Shown piece by piece: positions 6,030 through 14,642 of a DNA stretch of 20,860 bases (positions are counted from its first letter, which is position 1; each line of letters opens with the position of its first letter). Below the pieces are notes generated by a model, which was not told where the DNA came from, did not search any database, and worked only from the letters and a program-made list of their open reading frames with translations. The position numbers were made by a program, and so were the translations under genes. The stretch is taken from the NCBI GenBank assembly GCA_964412115.1, contig CAYPMM010000016.1:1-20860 (forward strand), read 5' to 3'. This DNA comes from HO2-45-28 sp964412115. Lineage in GTDB: Bacteria > Patescibacteriota > Minisyncoccia > HO2-45-28.

Positions 6030-7457
6030 ATGATTCTTAGCGAACGACGGGCTATTTTCATAATATTTATCGCGATCTTTATTTATATTGCGGTTTTGGG
6101 CGCGATTTCGGTTTTACGCCACTACAATTTTCAAACCCAGGCCTGGGATATGGGCATATTCCTGCAGACTTTCTGGAACACGTCTCAAGGCAGAATAATG
6201 CAAAACAGCATTGAAGAAGTTCCTAATCACTTCGGCGTGCACACGAGTCCGATTCTTTTTCTTTTGGTTCCGGGCTTTTTTGTTTTTCCGAGCGCCTATT
6301 ATTTGCTTATTATCCAGACTTTGGCTTTAGCGCTTGGCGCGCTCCCTCTTTATTTATTCGCCAAAAAAATTCTGGGGCGTAATGATTTTGCTTTGCTGAT
6401 TTCCGTCGGTTATCTTTTATACCCGTCGCTTCACCGGGTGAATCTTTTTGATTTCCACCCCATCTCTTTTCTTCCGCCGTTTTTGTTCGCCGCCATTTAT
6501 TTTTTTTATGAAAAGAAATGGCTCTGGTTTTGGGTTTTTACGGCTCTGGCCGCAAGCGCGCAGGAAGATGCCGTTTTGGCGGTTTTATTTTTCGGTCTTT
6601 TTCTGTCCATCATTAACCTTCGCGAACTCAAGGAAAGAAACATGGGCGCGCTTGCGGCCGCGGCCATGTTTGCTTACTTTATAATTTCGGTTAAATTTTT
6701 AATGCCCGCTTTCGGCGGAGGCCTTTTGCGTCTTGACCGCTACGGCAATCTCGGCGGAAGTTTTCCGGAGATTTTACGCAATTTAATTTTTAGTCCCGCG
6801 CTTTTTTTAAAAACGGTTTTTACCGCGCAAAAAATGCTTTATTTATTTTGGCTTTTTTTGCCGGTTTTATTTCTGCCGTTTATATATTGGCCGGCCGCTT
6901 TTCTTTTGGCTCCGGGTCTTCTGCAAAGTCTTCTGACCGACTTTCAAAACCAGTTTTCGGGTCTTTACCAATATGACGCCATGATTATCGCGGGAGTTTT
7001 TATCGGAGCCGTTTTCGGGATGGACCGGCTTTTGCGAAAGTTGCCGGAAAAAGCCTTCTTACTGAAATTGGTTTTTTTTACCGCCGTTATTTTTGCGTTT
7101 TTGTTCCGTTCTCCTTTAAGTCCGCTTTTGCGTCCGGCTCAATTTTTTGAATACGGAGAACGCGAAGAAGCGTTTAGAGAAATTGTAAAAACAATTTCTC
7201 CGGAAGTTTCGGTCGCCGCCAACACCAACCTCGTCCCGCATTTGGCGAAAAGGGAGCGTATTTACATGGCCGGATCCGAGCCGTCGCCGGCTGACGCGGT
7301 AATTATTGACGGAGCCGACCTTTTCGGCTTTGAAGGGCCGTCATCACTTCAGCAATACGCCGATTCATACGCCCTTTCGGGAGAGTACGACATACAAATC
7401 ATCAAAGAGAGATATTTCGTTTTTACGAAGGCGTCCAATAGTTCTATAATTAAATAA
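6030..7457 (+). CDS. DUF2079-family polytopic membrane protein
   Basis: A 475-residue multi-helix membrane protein. The first helix (8-28) is followed by the family-typical loop QAWDMGIFLQTFWNTSQG (37-54) and then NHFGVHTSPILFLLVPGF (66-83), where DMGIF and the two histidines (67 and 71) resemble the DUF2079 signature. About ten further hydrophobic helices end near residue 370, leaving a soluble C-terminal domain of about 100 residues. The function of DUF2079 proteins is not established. Topology and the acidic first loop recall GT-C glycosyltransferases, so a sugar-transfer role is plausible but inferred. It is divergent from the PMT-like gene by 23 bases and is followed after 5 bases by the Ig-repeat gene, suggesting a link to surface protein biogenesis. 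The ATG at 6030 is used because an upstream ATG at 6025 is immediately followed by a stop. Confidence 0.82.
   Translation: MILSERRAIFIIFIAIFIYIAVLGAISVLRHYNFQTQAWDMGIFLQTFWNTSQGRIMQNSIEEVPNHFGVHTSPILFLLVPGFFVFPSAYYLLIIQTLALALGALPLYLFAKKILGRNDFALLISVGYLLYPSLHRVNLFDFHPISFLPPFLFAAIYFFYEKKWLWFWVFTALAASAQEDAVLAVLFFGLFLSIINLRELKERNMGALAAAAMFAYFIISVKFLMPAFGGGLLRLDRYGNLGGSFPEILRNLIFSPALFLKTVFTAQKMLYLFWLFLPVLFLPFIYWPAAFLLAPGLLQSLLTDFQNQFSGLYQYDAMIIAGVFIGAVFGMDRLLRKLPEKAFLLKLVFFTAVIFAFLFRSPLSPLLRPAQFFEYGEREEAFREIVKTISPEVSVAANTNLVPHLAKRERIYMAGSEPSPADAVIIDGADLFGFEGPSSLQQYADSYALSGEYDIQIIKERYFVFTKASNSSIIK
7422..7450 (+). promoter_or_regulatory. Internal promoter for the Ig-repeat gene
   Basis: TTTACG (7422-7427, 4 of 6 to consensus) and a perfect TATAAT (7445-7450) are spaced by 17 bases within the end of the DUF2079 gene. 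Initiation would be near 7457, leaving about 5 bases before the ATG at 7463. It would allow expression apart from the upstream gene. Confidence 0.55.
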
Positions 7458-7462
7458 AACCA

Positions 7463-10400
7463 ATGAGAGAAATAAAAATATTTTTAACCGCGTTATTTTT
7501 GATTTTACCTGCCGTAGTTATTGCCGGAACTTATACCACCGGCATATCTCCTTCAGGGACATCAATATCAAGCCCGATAACCGCGACTTTTAACATTCAA
7601 GATTTTGCCCAAAGGGATTCCGGCAGCCTTTGTACTTCCTCGTTTGTACCCGCGGAAATGCAATTTAATTACTGGTTTGGTCAAGGAACTGATTTTAATA
7701 CAATCCTGCCCGCGGTAATTCCGACAAGCGCAATGATTAGTAGCGGCATATATACGGCCACTTTCAATTTGTCGGTGGGACAAGCCGTGGATAGCATCGG
7801 CGTTCAATTTTTTCAATTTGAAGACGGAGGCGGCATAAGATGCGATTTTTACGGCAATCAGCCGAACGGCGTTAGCACGGAACCGTGGTTGGCACCCGCG
7901 TTTACGGTTGTGTCTCCGCCCCCGGTATCTGTGGGAAGCGGACCCGCCTTTAAAAACAGAGTTCCGTTTGTCAATTTTGACAATTTCCCGAAAGAATCTG
8001 TTTGGTCCGGTAAAAAAACAATAGCATATACCGCCTCGGATCCGGATAATCCTCCTTACGGACTGAAAGATTTGCCGATAAACTTTTACATTTCTGGCGA
8101 TGGGGGATCCGCCTGGAAGGAATTGGATGTAAATCAGTCCAATAAAGGGGAGTATGTTTTAGACACGAATAATTTCTCCGACGGCAGAAGTTATGCTCTT
8201 CGAATTACCGTATTTGATAACGCCAATGAAAAAGGCGAAGTGGTATCGAATGTTTTTAGTATAGATAATTCGCCGCCGGTTTTTGAAATTTCAATTCCCG
8301 CAGCCTCAGACGTAATATTTGAAAAAGACAAAATAAGCCTGCAAATTACATCCTCGGAAAATCTAAAGCAGACGCCCCAAGTTAAAATTATTCAGGCCGG
8401 AGCAGAGCCCCAGCCGCTTTTAGTGGGCGGTTTTGGAAAAAACTTTTCGGCTTCCTACACTGTTTTAAAAAGCCATGTTGGGACAGCCGTCGTCTCTGTC
8501 CAAGGGGAAGATTTGGCTGGAAATTCGGGTGCGCAGATTTCTTCCGGCAAAACCTTTTTGGTCAGCCGTTTGGGCCCGCCCCCCCCGACTTTTAAAAATC
8601 TGGTGAACAACGAATCGCTCGGCGAATCCAAAATAAATGTTTTGGGAAACGCTCCATCCGCCAAAGAAGTTGTCTTTATTTTAAACGGCCAAAAGGAAAT
8701 TACCGCAAAACCGGATAATCTGGGCAATTTTATATTTAAGGATGTTGAGTTAAGCGGCGCCAATAACGGTTTTAACACCCTAAGTGTTTCGGGTGTTGAC
8801 GAAAAAGGACTTCGAAGCGACGAAAGGGTTATAAAGATAAAACTAAACAGCCCTCCCGAAATTTCTTGGGTTTCAGCTCCTCTTGGGACGGTTTCGGGAC
8901 TTAAAAATCTGGAGTGGAAGGCGTCCGATCCGAATGACGACCAGCTGGTTTACTCGCTTTATTATTCTGTTGACGGAGGAAAAAACTGGGATTTTTTCGC
9001 CAGGGGGATTTTAGAAAATAAATACGAGTTAAATAGCAGAGAATTTTTTGACGGAGACAATATCCGCATAAAAGTAGCTGTTAGCGACGGGACTGCCCAA
9101 AAAGAGATAATTTCGGAAAGACTGGCCTTCCAAAACAATTCCTCCTTTTCCGTCAATATTCCAAAAAATTATTTGTTGGACAAAACAACGCCGTCGTTTT
9201 CCGGAGAAGCCAGAATTTCTCAAGGCAAAATTGCCTTTTTAAGATATTCCCTAGAAAAGGAACAATGGTCGGGCGCGCAAGCCCCCGACGGCAAATTTGA
9301 TTCTTCTTTTGAAAGATACTCAATTAAATTTACCGACCCTCTTTTTGACGGCAAACACATTTTATTTATTGAAGCCGGAGATGAAAATGGCAATGTTTTT
9401 CGAACTTTCGCGCCTTTTATAATTGACACCGCCCCGCCTGTTCCCCCAAAAATCACATTTCCGCTTCCCGACGAAGTAATCGATAACAGCGCGGATATTG
9501 ATTCTACTCTTGGCGGAATTCAGATTAATGTTTTAGGAACGACCGAGGCCGGAGCCGACGCGGAGTTCATCGTTAACAACAGGAGGTACGCGGTTGTTGC
9601 CGGCGGACGGGGAGAATTTAGTTTCACAAACGTGACATTTTTAAATCGGGGCGTAAACAGATATTTTCTTTCCAGCACCGACTCTGTCGGCAATATCTCT
9701 AAAATCGAAGGATTTATCATCTCCGACAATCCCCCGAAGCTTTCCGTTATAACTCCGCAAAGCGGGGAATTTATCGGCGGAACAAAAGAAATAAAATGGC
9801 AGGCATTTGATGAAGACGACGACCAGCTCACTTTTCAGGTTTTATACCGCCGTAAGAACGGGGTGTGGATTTCTTTGGCCCAGAATTTTACAGAGGAGAT
9901 TTTTAAGCTGGATGTCTCAAAATTTTTGGCCGGAGAGTACGAATTAAAAATAATTGTCAACGACGGATTGGTTGATGTCTCGGCCACAGTCGAAAAACTT
10001 TTTGTTGATAATAATCCTCCCAAAATAAGCCTTGACTCCGGAAGCCCTTTTTTGGCCGGAAAATCAAGATTGGTTTTTTCCGGAAGTGTTACCGACGATC
10101 TTTCGGGGGTGAAATTTGTTGAATACAGCATTAACGGCCAAGAATGGTTCAAAGCGGTTGTGGCCGAAGGTTATCTGAGCAAAAACGCTTCATTTGTGGG
10201 GCGCCATCCTTTTGAGCTGGAAGACGGGGAATATAATTTTGGCGCAAGGGCGATTGACGTTGCCGGCAATGTCTCTGAGGCAAAATTTAAAAAAATCGTC
10301 ATTGACCTGACGGCGCCAAGAATCGGCAGTTTCGTGGTATCCAGCGGGAGCATCGCGCTTCTGCCCGAGATAATCGCGGAAAATAGGATATTTAAAATAT

Positions 10401-10945
10401 CCGCAGGCGCTAAGACGTTTTTTAAAATTTCTTTAGAGGCCGACACCGACAGAGCCGAGCTTGCCATGATTGGGTCGGAAGTCAGAAATTTAAGCAAAAA
10501 CAAATCCACTGGACTATGGGAAACGGATATCGTCTTTGATAATATTGGAACAACCACCATGCTGGTTTCGGCAAGAGATTTTTCCGGCAACAGGGTTGTC
10601 GCCAAAAAGATAGCTTCGGTTGAGGTGCTGAAAAAAGGGAAGACCCAGCCGGGCGCGAGAATTACGATATTTGCCCGAAATCCGGAAGATCAGCGGCTTC
10701 TCCGGTGGCCATCCGAAGCTTACGGCGGGGAAAATCCGATTGAAAGCGATGGAAATGGCGAATATGATGTTTTGTTGCCGGAAGGGATATATCAGATTTT
10801 GGTTCAAAAGCCGGGTTTTGAAAGGTTAAGAACTTCCGATTTTAACTTAATAAGCCCCAGATTTATTGATTTTGATTTTGAGCTTAGGCCCAGGTCCGGC
10901 GTCAGGGGTTTTTTTGAAGATTTACTGGAGAAATTCAATTTTTAA
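7463..10945 (+). CDS. Large exported protein with Ig-like/FN3-like repeats and a C-terminal carboxypeptidase-regulatory-like domain
   Basis: The 1160-residue product has an N-terminal signal sequence (MREIKIFLTALFLILP, cleavage near A21). Residues 22-155 form a first beta domain containing two cysteines (57 and 127), the only ones seen, likely disulfide-bonded after export. A proline-rich linker (151-163) follows. Then come beta-sandwich repeats of three kinds: A (about 166-270, 464-557, 756-850; marked by ASDPDN/ASDPND/AFDEDD and a YSVDGG-like strand), B (about 558-657, 851-950; marked by DENGNV/DVAGNV and PFIIDTAPP/KIVIDLTAP) and C (about 373-463, 658-755; marked by INVLG and NLGNFIF/GRGEFSF). 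Residues 1063-1143 resemble a carboxypeptidase regulatory-like domain (DGNGEYDVLLPEGIYQI). There is no C-terminal membrane helix, LPXTG or S-layer-homology motif. The tail RGFFEDLLEKFNF is amphipathic and may mediate attachment. Adhesion or cell-surface scaffolding is likely. It abuts the next gene with no spacer. Confidence 0.88.
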   Translation: MREIKIFLTALFLILPAVVIAGTYTTGISPSGTSISSPITATFNIQDFAQRDSGSLCTSSFVPAEMQFNYWFGQGTDFNTILPAVIPTSAMISSGIYTATFNLSVGQAVDSIGVQFFQFEDGGGIRCDFYGNQPNGVSTEPWLAPAFTVVSPPPVSVGSGPAFKNRVPFVNFDNFPKESVWSGKKTIAYTASDPDNPPYGLKDLPINFYISGDGGSAWKELDVNQSNKGEYVLDTNNFSDGRSYALRITVFDNANEKGEVVSNVFSIDNSPPVFEISIPAASDVIFEKDKISLQITSSENLKQTPQVKIIQAGAEPQPLLVGGFGKNFSASYTVLKSHVGTAVVSVQGEDLAGNSGAQISSGKTFLVSRLGPPPPTFKNLVNNESLGESKINVLGNAPSAKEVVFILNGQKEITAKPDNLGNFIFKDVELSGANNGFNTLSVSGVDEKGLRSDERVIKIKLNSPPEISWVSAPLGTVSGLKNLEWKASDPNDDQLVYSLYYSVDGGKNWDFFARGILENKYELNSREFFDGDNIRIKVAVSDGTAQKEIISERLAFQNNSSFSVNIPKNYLLDKTTPSFSGEARISQGKIAFLRYSLEKEQWSGAQAPDGKFDSSFERYSIKFTDPLFDGKHILFIEAGDENGNVFRTFAPFIIDTAPPVPPKITFPLPDEVIDNSADIDSTLGGIQINVLGTTEAGADAEFIVNNRRYAVVAGGRGEFSFTNVTFLNRGVNRYFLSSTDSVGNISKIEGFIISDNPPKLSVITPQSGEFIGGTKEIKWQAFDEDDDQLTFQVLYRRKNGVWISLAQNFTEEIFKLDVSKFLAGEYELKIIVNDGLVDVSATVEKLFVDNNPPKISLDSGSPFLAGKSRLVFSGSVTDDLSGVKFVEYSINGQEWFKAVVAEGYLSKNASFVGRHPFELEDGEYNFGARAIDVAGNVSEAKFKKIVIDLTAPRIGSFVVSSGSIALLPEIIAENRIFKISAGAKTFFKISLEADTDRAELAMIGSEVRNLSKNKSTGLWETDIVFDNIGTTTMLVSARDFSGNRVVAKKIASVEVLKKGKTQPGARITIFARNPEDQRLLRWPSEAYGGENPIESDGNGEYDVLLPEGIYQILVQKPGFERLRTSDFNLISPRFIDFDFELRPRSGVRGFFEDLLEKFNF

Positions 10946-11494
10946 ATGCGGCTGTTTTTAATTATTTTGGGTCTTGTGGCGGCGGGCGCGATCGGGCTTA
11001 ATTTTGCCGGAGATTTTTTCTTGCGCGAAGTTGTAAAAGAAGTTGTGATTGAAAAACGTCCGGACGCCGTTGCGGCAGAAATCGGCCAACCGGCCCCCGA
11101 CTTTGAATTGGCTGATTTGGAAAGAGGCGGAGTCAAGCTGTCCGCCTTTTTGGGTTCTCCGCTAATCTTAACTTTTTGGGCCACATGGAATTCCGCTTCG
11201 GCAGACCAGATTAAAATATTTGACGACTATTTGTTGGACAATAAAGACCCGTTATTCAAAATTATCACTATTTCCAATCAGGAAGACAGAAGCGCTGCGG
11301 ATAATTTTATAAAAAGAGGAGGGTATAAAGTCAGGGTTCTTCTGGACGAATCGGGGGCGACTGGGGAGAAATACGGCGCCCTCAATCTTCCGGCCACCTA
11401 TTTTATAGATGCCAAGGGTGTCACGCGCGATATTTTTATCGGTGTTTTGTCGGAAAAAATGCTTGTGGAAAAATCAGAAGTACTTCTTAAGTAG
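10946..11494 (+). CDS. Membrane-anchored TlpA/ResA-like thioredoxin-fold protein lacking the catalytic CxxC
   Basis: A 182-residue protein with an N-terminal membrane anchor (1-24) and an outward thioredoxin-like domain from about residue 45 (IGQPAPDFELADLERGG is the typical AhpC/TSA-Redoxin start). The active-site strand reads FWATWNSASADQI (78-89) where relatives have FWATWCxxC, so both cysteines (positions 82 and 85) are Asn and Ser. The codons are AAT and TCG, each two base changes from a Cys codon, so single sequencing errors do not explain it. The cis-proline loop (LPATYFID, 148-155) and overall fold are kept. It therefore cannot act as a disulfide oxidoreductase. A structural, chaperone or ligand-binding role is inferred. 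It starts directly after the TAA of the Ig-repeat gene (TAAATG), suggesting translational coupling and joint work on that exported protein. Confidence 0.88.
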   Translation: MRLFLIILGLVAAGAIGLNFAGDFFLREVVKEVVIEKRPDAVAAEIGQPAPDFELADLERGGVKLSAFLGSPLILTFWATWNSASADQIKIFDDYLLDNKDPLFKIITISNQEDRSAADNFIKRGGYKVRVLLDESGATGEKYGALNLPATYFIDAKGVTRDIFIGVLSEKMLVEKSEVLLK

Positions 11495-11500
11495 TATTTC

Positions 11501-11509
11501 TGCTATACT
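11501..11509 (+). promoter_or_regulatory. Extended -10 promoter (TGC-TATACT) of the signalling cluster
   Basis: TGCTATACT is a textbook extended -10. The hexamer ends six bases before the ATG at 11516, predicting a leaderless transcript. No -35 is needed for extended -10 promoters and none is visible. It opens the run of signalling genes. Confidence 0.6.
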
Positions 11510-11515
11510 TTTACT

Positions 11516-13018
11516 ATGAACATATTTTTCTTGTTAAACAATCTTCATTTTGCCGTTGAGGTTTTGGGCTCTTTGGTGTTTTTGATCGTAGCCTGGCTGG
11601 CATTTGACGCCCTTCTTTTGAGAAAAGATTTACTTACCGCTTCTCGCGGCGCAGGCTTTTTATTTTTGGCGGTCTGGCAGATATTTCACGCCTATAGCGC
11701 CGGTTTCAGTTTGCCGGTTTATTTTGGTTTCTTGTTTTATGTCGCCGGATTAACTCTCGTGTTTTTGAATTTAATTTTAGAAGGTACTGCAAGCAGGCCG
11801 AAAGTTGAAGCAATATTGCTTTTGCCGGCTGCGGCAACAGCGGCATTTTACGTAAACGCCGCCGCGGCCGTTTTTTATCTGGCCATTACTTACTTGGCGT
11901 TCAGGCAGTATAAAAATGAATTTAAAACATCCCTTAAACCCTTTTGGATCGGCTTTTTGTTTCTTTTCGGAGGAGCTTCTGCCTCCGTTTTTTACGGCGC
12001 GGATTCTTTCGGCCCACTTTGGACTTTGGGGCACGCCTTGGAGCTTGCGGGATTCGCGGCTTTAATTTGGTGGTCGTGGCAGTTCTTGCAGCTTAGGGTC
12101 CGCGAGGAGATGGTTTTAATTTTCGTATCCGCTTCTCTTTTGATTTCCATTATAGTAACGCTGGCATTTTCCATTATATTGGTCGGTCAGATTGAAAATT
12201 CAACCAAAGCGAATCTTTTAACCAACGCGCGCGTTTTAGATTTATATATCGGACGTCTCAAGGAGGAGGCTCTGGCAAAAACAAGGCTTCTGGCCGAAAC
12301 GGGCGATTTGGCGGATTTTCTTGACCAGGGAGATTTCGCAAAGCTGGAAACCGCGGTTTCCAAGTATCTGGAAAATGAAAATCTCGGATTTTTGATTGTC
12401 CTGGATGATAAGGGAAATGTGGTTTTACGCGCGCACGCGCTGACGCAAAAAGAAGACAACTTGTCGGATGAGTCGGCGGTTGCGGCCGCCTTGGTTGGCG
12501 GGGATTTTGTGACCATTGAGTCTTCTCCGGCCGAAAAGTTTTCTATTCGCGCCGCCTCGCCTCTAAAAATAAAAAACAAAATAGTCGGCGCGGTTGTCGG
12601 GGGATTTCTGCTGGACAACGCCTTGGTGGACAACATTAAGCGCGTTACCGGACTTGAGATGTCCGTTTTGGAGGGAAATGTTATCGCGGCTACAACTATT
12701 CTTAATCCGGACGGCCGGACAAGAGGCGTCGGCATTAAGATAACAAACAAAGAAATTACCTCAGCTGTTTTGGAAAGAGGCGAAGAGGCGGTCTTAAGAA
12801 CGGAAATTCTTTCGCGTCCGGCTCTGGTCAGCTATCTGCCCATAAAAAACCATGACGGAGAAAACATCGGAATGGTCTCCTCTCTCAAACCCCAGCAGGA
12901 TATTTTGGATCTGGCGAACGCCGCGAACCGCCTGACCTTAATTACCGTCGCCGTTTTAATGCTTATTTTAGCCTTGCCGATTTATTTATTAACCAAGCGT
13001 TTAAGCGAAGAAGTTTAA
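11516..13018 (+). CDS. Membrane sensor: 7-helix N-terminal region plus extracellular Cache-like domain, no output domain
   Basis: A 500-residue protein. Residues 12-190 contain about seven hydrophobic helices, like the multi-helix sensor modules at the front of many histidine kinases. An eighth helix (198-223) leads to an extracellular region (225-470) that looks like a double-Cache/PDC sensor: a long helix (IENSTKANLLTNARVLDLYI), then strands such as LGFLIVLDDKGNVVLRAH (290-307), SIRAASPLKIKNKIVGAVVGG (343-363), and ALVSYLPIKNHDGENIGMV. A last helix (473-492) crosses back. The protein stops eight residues later (TKRLSEEV), where a HAMP and kinase or chemoreceptor domain would normally begin. 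It is therefore a receptor without a transmitter. Any signal must pass to a partner, probably the other membrane proteins or the soluble kinase encoded downstream. The gene is intact up to its stop, with no sign of a frameshifted remainder in the 24 bases before the next gene. Confidence 0.82.
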   Translation: MNIFFLLNNLHFAVEVLGSLVFLIVAWLAFDALLLRKDLLTASRGAGFLFLAVWQIFHAYSAGFSLPVYFGFLFYVAGLTLVFLNLILEGTASRPKVEAILLLPAAATAAFYVNAAAAVFYLAITYLAFRQYKNEFKTSLKPFWIGFLFLFGGASASVFYGADSFGPLWTLGHALELAGFAALIWWSWQFLQLRVREEMVLIFVSASLLISIIVTLAFSIILVGQIENSTKANLLTNARVLDLYIGRLKEEALAKTRLLAETGDLADFLDQGDFAKLETAVSKYLENENLGFLIVLDDKGNVVLRAHALTQKEDNLSDESAVAAALVGGDFVTIESSPAEKFSIRAASPLKIKNKIVGAVVGGFLLDNALVDNIKRVTGLEMSVLEGNVIAATTILNPDGRTRGVGIKITNKEITSAVLERGEEAVLRTEILSRPALVSYLPIKNHDGENIGMVSSLKPQQDILDLANAANRLTLITVAVLMLILALPIYLLTKRLSEEV

Positions 13019-13042
13019 TTATGGTAAAAAATGTCAAATTAA

Positions 13043-14641
13043 ATGGAATATTTTCGTTTTAACTCTTCCAGGCTCAAACACCCTCTTATGTACGCGGCTC
13101 TTGTTTTTGCCGTATTTGTTTTGCTGGCGTTTTTTATTTATTTTTGGGTCAGAGATTATAACGCGGGCGAAGCCAAACAGCGTTTTCAAGGCAATGCCGC
13201 TCTTGTCGAAGGAGAGATAAAAAGACGCCTTGAATCCCAGGTTCCGCTTCTTTTCGGCGCCAGGGGCCTTTTTTCGGCAAGCGAGTCCGTTAAGCGAAGC
13301 GAATGGGCTTCTTACTTTAGCGGTTTTGATTCCGCGGGTCTTTTCAGAGAAATCTCGACGATTGTTTTTGTTGAAATTGTGAAGTCAGATGAAAAAGATT
13401 CTTTTATAAGCGGTGTTCGCGGCGACATCAGTGTTTTTGGAACGGGTTTTCCGGATTTCAGAATTTTTCCGGAATCGGAAAAAGACGAGTATTTTGTCGT
13501 CAAATATGTGGAGCCGCATGATGAAGACCGCCTGAAAACCGTGGGTTTTGACCTGGGATCCGAACCGGTTCGTTTGGAGGCCGTTACTCGCGCGCGTTTT
13601 AGTGAAGGCGCGGTCATGAGCGGCATATTCTCGTCCCAGGTTACGGGTGAAAAATCTTTCGCCCTTGTTTTGCCGGTATATGAAAACGGTCCGGCGGCAA
13701 ACGGCGCGAATGAACGTAAAAAAAATCTAGCGGGTTTTGTTTACGCCGTTTTTCGCATCCCCGTGTTTTTTGAAAATGTTCTTACGGTGGACCACGAAAC
13801 AAATGACGGGCTTGAGTTTGTCTTATATGACGGCGGTCTGTCCGCAGAGCCGTTTTATTCTCATACGCACGAAAAATCGGAATCAGGCGGGGTTTTGCGC
13901 GAAAGAAGGATGATTGAATTCGGAGGAAGATCGTGGACAATAGAATTTTTTGCGCCGGACATGTTCGGGCTGTCACCCTTGCAAAAAAACTCATGCCTTT
14001 TTGCCTTTCTCGGGACGCTGTTTACGGGAATTGTTGCTTCGGCGCTTGTTTACACCTTCAGGATTAAATGGGACAAAGATTCGGAAACTCTTTTTCAGGC
14101 GCGGGAACTTGAGGCCATCATTGACAATGCTCCTGTGGGCATATATACGATAAATGCCGCCGGGTATATAGAAATGTTTAACCCCAAAATGGCGGAGATT
14201 TCCGGGACAGAAAAAACACAGGACCGCGTCGGCTTAAACGTGTTTACTGATTTACCGGTTTATAAAGAAACTGGAATTGACGAAATAATCCGTCAAGGCC
14301 TTTCGGGAAAAAAGTTGGGGGGGGAGTTTTTTTACAAATCGCTTACCGGTAAAGAAACATGGAGGAGATATTCCGTGGTGCCTCTTTTCGCTAAGGATGG
14401 AAAAACGACGGAACACCTGCTTTTACTGGTAGAGGATGTCACCAGGCAGAAACATCTGGAGGAACAGCTTCAAAAATATGTCGGAACTCTTGAAAAAGAA
14501 GTTGCCGGACAAACCAAAGATCTTCAGGTAAAAATCCGCGATCTTGAGCATCTGAACAAAACCATGATTGGCAGGGAACTTAAAATGGCGGAACTTAAAA
14601 AAGAAATAGACGAATTGAAAAATAAATTAAAAAACAAATGA
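13043..14641 (+). CDS. CHASE-domain receptor with cytosolic PAS and coiled coil, no kinase
   Basis: A 532-residue membrane protein: TM1 (16-36), an extracellular CHASE domain (about 60-250; ARGLFSASESV, DEYFVVKYVEPHD, VGFDLGSEPVR, VTRARFSEGAVMSG and FALVLPVYENG follow the family pattern), a further outer segment, and TM2 (318-338). A complete cytosolic PAS domain follows (about 355-467: LEAIIDNAPVGIYTINAAG at the start, LLLVEDVTRQKHLEEQL at the end), then a coiled coil (468-530). The coiled coil contains LNKTMIGRELKMAELKKEI (504-522), a helix I recall at the end of PAS/kinase-type signalling proteins. CHASE domains bind small extracellular ligands; the ligand here is unknown. No HisKA, HATPase, GGDEF or chemoreceptor domain follows, so output must go through protein contact. 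The next gene starts one base after the stop (TGACATG), so translational coupling is likely. Confidence 0.87.
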   Translation: MEYFRFNSSRLKHPLMYAALVFAVFVLLAFFIYFWVRDYNAGEAKQRFQGNAALVEGEIKRRLESQVPLLFGARGLFSASESVKRSEWASYFSGFDSAGLFREISTIVFVEIVKSDEKDSFISGVRGDISVFGTGFPDFRIFPESEKDEYFVVKYVEPHDEDRLKTVGFDLGSEPVRLEAVTRARFSEGAVMSGIFSSQVTGEKSFALVLPVYENGPAANGANERKKNLAGFVYAVFRIPVFFENVLTVDHETNDGLEFVLYDGGLSAEPFYSHTHEKSESGGVLRERRMIEFGGRSWTIEFFAPDMFGLSPLQKNSCLFAFLGTLFTGIVASALVYTFRIKWDKDSETLFQARELEAIIDNAPVGIYTINAAGYIEMFNPKMAEISGTEKTQDRVGLNVFTDLPVYKETGIDEIIRQGLSGKKLGGEFFYKSLTGKETWRRYSVVPLFAKDGKTTEHLLLLVEDVTRQKHLEEQLQKYVGTLEKEVAGQTKDLQVKIRDLEHLNKTMIGRELKMAELKKEIDELKNKLKNK

Positions 14642-14642
14642 C

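Noticed and set aside
12187..12750. Minus-strand open frame of 187 codons opposite the Cache sensor
   Set aside because: Shadow of the plus-strand gene; Ser/Arg/Pro-rich, with no domain or upstream signal.
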